Positions 60,564 to 64,000 of a stretch of DNA of 64,000 nucleotides are shown here, piece by piece; within the stretch, counting starts at the first letter, position 1; every line of letters begins with the position of its first letter. A program made the translations under genes and the position numbers. The notes under the pieces were generated by a model. It was not told the origin of the DNA. It did no database searches and saw nothing but the letters and a program-made list of their open reading frames with translations. The DNA lies in NCBI RefSeq assembly GCF_003711225.1, contig NZ_CP031030.1, positions 4,588,001 to 4,652,000 on the forward strand, given 5' to 3'. The stretch is from Runella sp. SP2 (lineage in GTDB: Bacteria; Bacteroidota; Bacteroidia; Cytophagales; Spirosomataceae).

Positions 60564-61067
60564 TCAATTGGTTTTAAAACGTTTAAACAAGCTCACAATC
60601 CCCTCGTCCGTACATTCATTGAGCAGTTGTTGGATTGTTTTTTTAAATAAAGGATGAACAAACTCGGGGACAATTTCGGCCAAGGGAACCAGCGTAAATT
60701 TACGCTGATGCAGCCGTGGGTGGGGTACTTCCAATTCCTCTGATGTCAGTATCTTATTCCCATAAAACAACACATCGATGTCGATAACCCGTGCACCCCA
60801 GCGCAGTCTCCGCTCTCGTCCCAGTTCTTTTTCAATCGCAAGAGCCGCTTGCAATACAACATGAGCCGTTTTTTCAGTTTGCAACTCGATTACTTGGTTT
60901 AAGTAGGCGGGCTGCTCTTCAACGCCCCAAGGAGCGGTTTCGTACAAAGACGATGCTGAAATGACAGGAGCAATCCGCTCCGAAATCAGCGTAATCGCCT
61001 TTGAGAGTGTTGCTTCGCGGTCGCCCAAATTGGCCCCCAACAACAAAAAAACAGGGTACTGATTCAT
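60564..61067 (-). CDS. folK: 6-hydroxymethyl-dihydropterin pyrophosphokinase
   Basis: This 167-residue enzyme transfers pyrophosphate to hydroxymethyl-dihydropterin in folate synthesis. Motifs are PVFLLLGANLGDREATL, the SLYETAPWGVEEQPAYLNQV segment, and WGARVIDIDVLFYGNKIL with HPRLHQRKFTLVPLAEI. ATG 61067 gives the normal start; the longer frame would add a hydrophobic leader that FolK does not have. A TACCTTTG element (read on the minus strand) lies 4 bases upstream, so transcription may begin very close to the start codon. It is followed by the amine oxidase gene. Confidence 0.95.
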   Translation of the reverse strand: MNQYPVFLLLGANLGDREATLSKAITLISERIAPVISASSLYETAPWGVEEQPAYLNQVIELQTEKTAHVVLQAALAIEKELGRERRLRWGARVIDIDVLFYGNKILTSEELEVPHPRLHQRKFTLVPLAEIVPEFVHPLFKKTIQQLLNECTDEGIVSLFKRFKTN

Positions 61068-61196
61068 GCTACAAAGGTAGGTAAGGAAAGGAATAATAAT
61101 ACGCCCAAAAATGTAAAATGTCAGACTCAGCAGAAAAGGACTGCTTTTGTCTTTATAGAAAAGCGACATTGATCCTCCATTTTAAACCTAATCACC

Positions 61197-62090
61197 ATGC
61201 TACGCTTCGTTTTTCTGTCTCTGTTTTTTTGTATTTCGACCTTTGTAAGCATTGCCCAACAAGAAATACCGTTGTATGCTGGTGCCATTCCCAATGCCAA
61301 AGAGGCCACTAACGAAGAAAAACGCACCGCGTCGCAAATCGTTTCTAATGTTTCGGTGCCAACGTTAAGCGTGTTTCTTCCCCCAAAAGACAAAGCAACG
61401 GGCACGGCAGTGGTTATTTGTCCAGGCGGCGGGTACGGCGTATTGGTCACCAAACGCGAAGGCTACGATGTAGCCGAGGAATTTACCAAACGTGGCATTG
61501 CGGCTTTTGTGTTGAAGTACCGACTTCCAAACGAACGCACCATGATTGACCCATCCATTGGCCCCCTCCAAGACGCCCAACAGGCGATTAAAACCGTGCG
61601 CGAACGGGCTGCCGAATGGAGCATTAACCCCCAAAAAATCGGAATCATGGGCTTTTCGGCAGGGGGGCACTTGGCCTCAACGGCAGGTACTCATTTTGAA
61701 CGCACCGTTTTACCTAACCCTCAGGGCACTAGCCTGCGTCCTGATTTTTTGGTACTGGTTTATCCCGTCATTAGTTTTGCTGATGGAGTCGGGCACAAGG
61801 GTTCGGGGGTGAATCTTTTGGGCAAAAATACCTCTGCTGAGCAGTTGACACGTTACTCTAACGACCTCCAAGTAACCCAAAATACGCCTCCTGCTTTTAT
61901 CACCCACGCCAGCGATGATACCGTGGTGCCCGTCAAAAACAGCCTACTTTTTTACGAAGCCTTGCAGAAAAACCGCATCTTGAGCGACCTCCATATTTAC
62001 GCCAAAGGCGAACATGGCTACCTCAAAACACCGTCGTTCGACGAGTGGTTTGGTCGCTGTTTACACTGGCTCAACACCTCAGGTTTTTAA
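61197..62090 (+). CDS. Exported alpha/beta-hydrolase (esterase/lipase-like)
   Basis: This is a 297-residue secreted or periplasmic protein with signal peptide FVFLSLFFCISTFVSIAQ. The hydrolase fold has the oxyanion segment VICPGGGYGVLVTKREGYD, the nucleophile Ser in IGIMGFSAGGHLASTAG, the Asp in THASDDTVVPVKNS, and the His in KGEHGYLKTPSF. It resembles BD-FAE or acetyl-xylan-esterase-like enzymes of polysaccharide degradation. The natural substrate is unknown. No polysaccharide genes are next to it. Confidence 0.9.
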   Translation: MLRFVFLSLFFCISTFVSIAQQEIPLYAGAIPNAKEATNEEKRTASQIVSNVSVPTLSVFLPPKDKATGTAVVICPGGGYGVLVTKREGYDVAEEFTKRGIAAFVLKYRLPNERTMIDPSIGPLQDAQQAIKTVRERAAEWSINPQKIGIMGFSAGGHLASTAGTHFERTVLPNPQGTSLRPDFLVLVYPVISFADGVGHKGSGVNLLGKNTSAEQLTRYSNDLQVTQNTPPAFITHASDDTVVPVKNSLLFYEALQKNRILSDLHIYAKGEHGYLKTPSFDEWFGRCLHWLNTSGF

Positions 62091-62190
62091 CCCTCTCATC
62101 CCTTATCGCTCAACGTTTCTCTTTTATTTTTTTCTCTCATTCCAACCTTCTGGGTTGTTCGGTTCCTCTTTGTAGTTGAACGTGCCACTC

Positions 62191-62700
62191 ATGACTGAAA
62201 ACGAACTGATTCAACGCTGCCTCCAACACGACCGCTCTGCGCAAAGGTTGCTTTATGACCGCTACAAAACGGCCATGTACACCCTCGCGTATCGGATGAC
62301 GGGCGACTTTGACCAAGCCAATAGTGTATTGCAAGACACGTTTTTGGCCGTTTTTCAGAACTTGAGCCAGTACCGTAGTGAAGCGACGTTGGGAGCGTGG
62401 ATAAAAGCGATTTTGGTTCGTAAAGCGCACCGAAGTTCGCAGCAAACGCCTGCTTATTTATTGATGGAAACGCTCCCTTCCGATACTTCGTCGGTCGATT
62501 GGGGCAACGATGCCATTGACGCTGCCCACCTCGAAAAAGCCATTTTGAGCCTACCCGAAGGCGCGCGGGCGGTATTTGTGCTCATTGAGGTGGAAGGCTA
62601 CACCCATCGAGAAGTAGCGGAGTTGTTGGGCGTTTCGGAAGGGACGTCGAAATCGCAGTTAAACTATGCCAAAAAGCGGCTGAGGGAATTGTTAAAATAA
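62191..62700 (+). CDS. ECF-type RNA polymerase sigma factor
   Basis: This is a 169-residue sigma-70 family protein of the ECF group. Region 2 is at about residues 22-85 (DRYKTAMYTLAYRMTGDFDQ, VLQDTFLAVFQNLSQYR). Region 4 lies near the end (LPEGARAVFVLIEVEGYTHR, VAELLGVSEGTSKSQLNYA). ATG 62191 follows the usual start. The gene after it encodes a one-segment membrane protein that may be its anti-sigma factor, and then an exported protein. The three probably form one operon. Confidence 0.94.
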   Translation: MTENELIQRCLQHDRSAQRLLYDRYKTAMYTLAYRMTGDFDQANSVLQDTFLAVFQNLSQYRSEATLGAWIKAILVRKAHRSSQQTPAYLLMETLPSDTSSVDWGNDAIDAAHLEKAILSLPEGARAVFVLIEVEGYTHREVAELLGVSEGTSKSQLNYAKKRLRELLK

Positions 62701-62713
62701 TAACAAGCGCATT

Positions 62714-63277
62714 ATGTCAGACCTACTCAAACATAAACTTCCTACCTACACCCCACCCGAATCGGTTTGGGAGGCGGTGGAGGAGGGCCTAAATGAGGCT
62801 CCGTTGAAAGAAGCGCTCCAGCACTTGCCCGCGCACGAACCTCCCGCACAGGTATGGTTAGAGCTGGAGGAAACACTCCCCACTGTCCGTCCGCAACAGT
62901 GGTGGCGATACGCGGCAGCAGCGGCAATAACGGGCTTGTTGTGTTTTGTTGGGTATATTTTTCTGACCTCCCAATCGGAAGATGTTAAACTTAGCTATTC
63001 CCAAGAAAAAGCCCCCCCAACTACCCTGCCAGCTCAAAATGAGGCCCTCGACCAACAATACGAGAAATTACAGGCGTTCTGCGAAACAAAAACACCTGTG
63101 TGCGAAAAACCAGAATTTAAGGACTTAAAACACCAACTCGACGAACTCACCATCGCCAGCCGACAACTCAAAGAAGCCTTGGGCGAGTACAACACGGACG
63201 CTTCACTTTCGTCACAACTCTCTGATATTGAGCACGAACGAGCGGAACTATTAAAAAAACTGTCGGAACGGATTTGA
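62714..63277 (+). CDS. Putative anti-sigma factor, single-pass membrane protein
   Basis: This is a 187-residue protein with a cytosolic N-terminal part (about 70 residues, with two repeats PPESVWEAVEEGL and PPAQVWLELEETL). A single membrane helix follows (YAAAAAITGLLCFVGYIFL), then a periplasmic helical tail with Cys pairs. This is the shape of an anti-sigma factor next to an ECF sigma gene, but no zinc-binding HxxxC motif is seen. It follows the sigma gene by 13 bases. Alternatively it is an unrelated regulator. Confidence 0.7.
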   Translation: MSDLLKHKLPTYTPPESVWEAVEEGLNEAPLKEALQHLPAHEPPAQVWLELEETLPTVRPQQWWRYAAAAAITGLLCFVGYIFLTSQSEDVKLSYSQEKAPPTTLPAQNEALDQQYEKLQAFCETKTPVCEKPEFKDLKHQLDELTIASRQLKEALGEYNTDASLSSQLSDIEHERAELLKKLSERI

Positions 63278-63299
63278 TCATATTACACCAAAAATAGCC

Positions 63300-64000
63300 A
63301 TGAAGAATATTTTGCACTTTATCCACAACTTTTCCCCACCTGTTTTTATTCGTTTGGGGTTTCGAGTTTACTGTTTCGGGTTTACTGTTTCGGGTTTATG
63401 GTTTTGGGTTTACGGTTTCGGGTTTATGGTTTTGGGTTTTGCCCTTTGCCTTTTGCCCCTTGCCCCTTGCCCTTTACCTATTTCAATTTTGCGGTTTTTC
63501 AGTTTTCCATTTAACATTTTGCGGTTTGCCCCTTGCCCCTCGCCCCTTGCCCTTTGCTCTTTACCCCTCGCCCTTTGCCTCTTGCCTTTTGTTTCCTCTG
63601 CTCAAACGTTGCAGGTGATTACCAAAACGATAGAGAAAACCTTTGAAGTGCCCCAATACGCAAAGGTGCAGGTGTGGGGCGAGCGGAGCGATATAGAGAT
63701 AATGACTTGGAATAAAAATGAGATAAAAGCGACCATTGAGCTTACCGCAAAACACCCCACACGCAGCACGGCTGAGAAAGATTTGGAAACCTTGCATTAT
63801 ACCACCGACCAAAAAGGGAAAACGGTGAGTCTGCATAATTTTGTAGTACTGGCCAAAAACGGAAGTAAACCCCAATCCAACCTCAAAGCACGTTTTACGT
63901 TGTTTGTACCTGCCAATTGCGCCGTAGAAATTCAAAACAGTTTTGGGAAAATTTCCATCAAAGGGCTACAAACTCAAACCATGCAATTGCAAACAGAATT
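63300..64000 (+). CDS. Exported protein with repeat-expanded signal region, partial
   Basis: The frame from ATG 63300 is open to the end of the window. After a start MKNILHFIHNF, the next 85 or so residues are translated low-complexity repeats (GTTTCGGG and TGCCCCTTGCCC units) and are very hydrophobic (for example GLWFWVYGFGFMVLGFALC). They end in PFVSSAQT, a signal-peptidase site. The mature part (VITKTIEKTFEVPQYAKVQV, then YGERSDIEIM-like, and SNLKARFTLFVPAN) resembles DUF4097-type surface beta-sheet proteins, often found after sigma/anti-sigma pairs. The start cannot be fixed by homology here. Confidence 0.7.
   Translation, partial: MKNILHFIHNFSPPVFIRLGFRVYCFGFTVSGLWFWVYGFGFMVLGFALCLLPLAPCPLPISILRFFSFPFNILRFAPCPSPLALCSLPLALCLLPFVSSAQTLQVITKTIEKTFEVPQYAKVQVWGERSDIEIMTWNKNEIKATIELTAKHPTRSTAEKDLETLHYTTDQKGKTVSLHNFVVLAKNGSKPQSNLKARFTLFVPANCAVEIQNSFGKISIKGLQTQTMQLQTE
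63345..63592. repeat. GTTTCGGGTTTA and TTGCCCCTTGCCC repeats inside a reading frame
   Basis: Four to five copies of a GTTTCGGG/GTTTTGGG-type unit (63345-63440) are followed by TGCCCCTTGCCC-type units (63441-63480, 63527-63592). They resemble the intergenic block at 20985-21095. All units read through in the frame of the gene at 63300 without a stop. Confidence 0.8.

Noticed and set aside
63345-63592. CRISPR-like array of GTTTCGGG repeats
   Set aside because: Units are short, directly abutting, with no unique spacers of constant size and no cas genes nearby.

Overview
The window looks like chromosome of a Bacteroidota bacterium, most likely Cytophagales (Runella/Spirosoma-like; the genus is inference). 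The signs are two SusC/SusD (RagA/RagB) outer-membrane uptake pairs, a GldH gliding lipoprotein, a secreted protease ending in a type IX secretion (T9SS) sorting domain, many short-signal lipoproteins, and promoters of the form TTTG-N19-TAnnTTTG. I saw no tRNA, rRNA or CRISPR array. Layout: 1-3581 holds the end of a susC gene and its susD, closed by a long palindromic terminator. 3674-10020 holds cysM, a PIN-type toxin-antitoxin pair, a polysaccharide flippase, gldH and mutS. 10069-12442 is a small defence-type island. It has an antitoxin followed by a PIN toxin broken by a stop codon, then an OLD/PARIS-like AAA ATPase followed by a TOPRIM gene broken by two frameshifts. In both pairs the partner gene is intact and the nuclease is broken. 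12455-17045 (minus strand) carries DUF5522, an MFS exporter, and a siroheme/sulfite-reductase pair. 17174-25569 (minus) is a susC-susD-lipoprotein-lipoprotein-M43 protease cluster that suggests peptide or protein uptake. 25892-29190 carries a redoxin, nadE and mgsA. 29235-38444 is a tryptophan-biosynthesis gene string (trpG, trpD, trpC, trpF, trpB; trpA and trpE are absent) interleaved with hldE, xisH-xisI, hemC and a Uma2-type nuclease gene. 38518-42345 has ruvA, an MCE/MlaD protein, an amidase and an Nfu scaffold. 42473-46808 has a YoeB-like toxin pair, an AraC regulator, a second DUF2306 protein, an outer-membrane protein and a serine hydrolase with an 11-C tract. 46869-49639 is an AT-rich block with two TlpA-like thioredoxin proteins. 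49849-57662 carries a RicT/PSP1 protein, purD, recQ, a DUF4293 protein and comM. 57684-59022 is a decayed insertion sequence with recognisable ends. It sits inside the terminator palindrome of comM and is followed by a second, slightly diverged copy of the comM tail. 59184-64000 has a flavin amine oxidase, folK, an esterase, an ECF sigma factor, a probable anti-sigma protein and a partial exported protein. The signal-peptide region of that last protein has been expanded in frame by the same low-complexity repeats seen elsewhere between genes. The most notable observations are the defence pairs with selectively broken effectors, the repeat-invaded signal peptide at 63300, the insertion sequence plus gene-tail duplication at comM, and the nuclease-fold genes inside the trp cluster.
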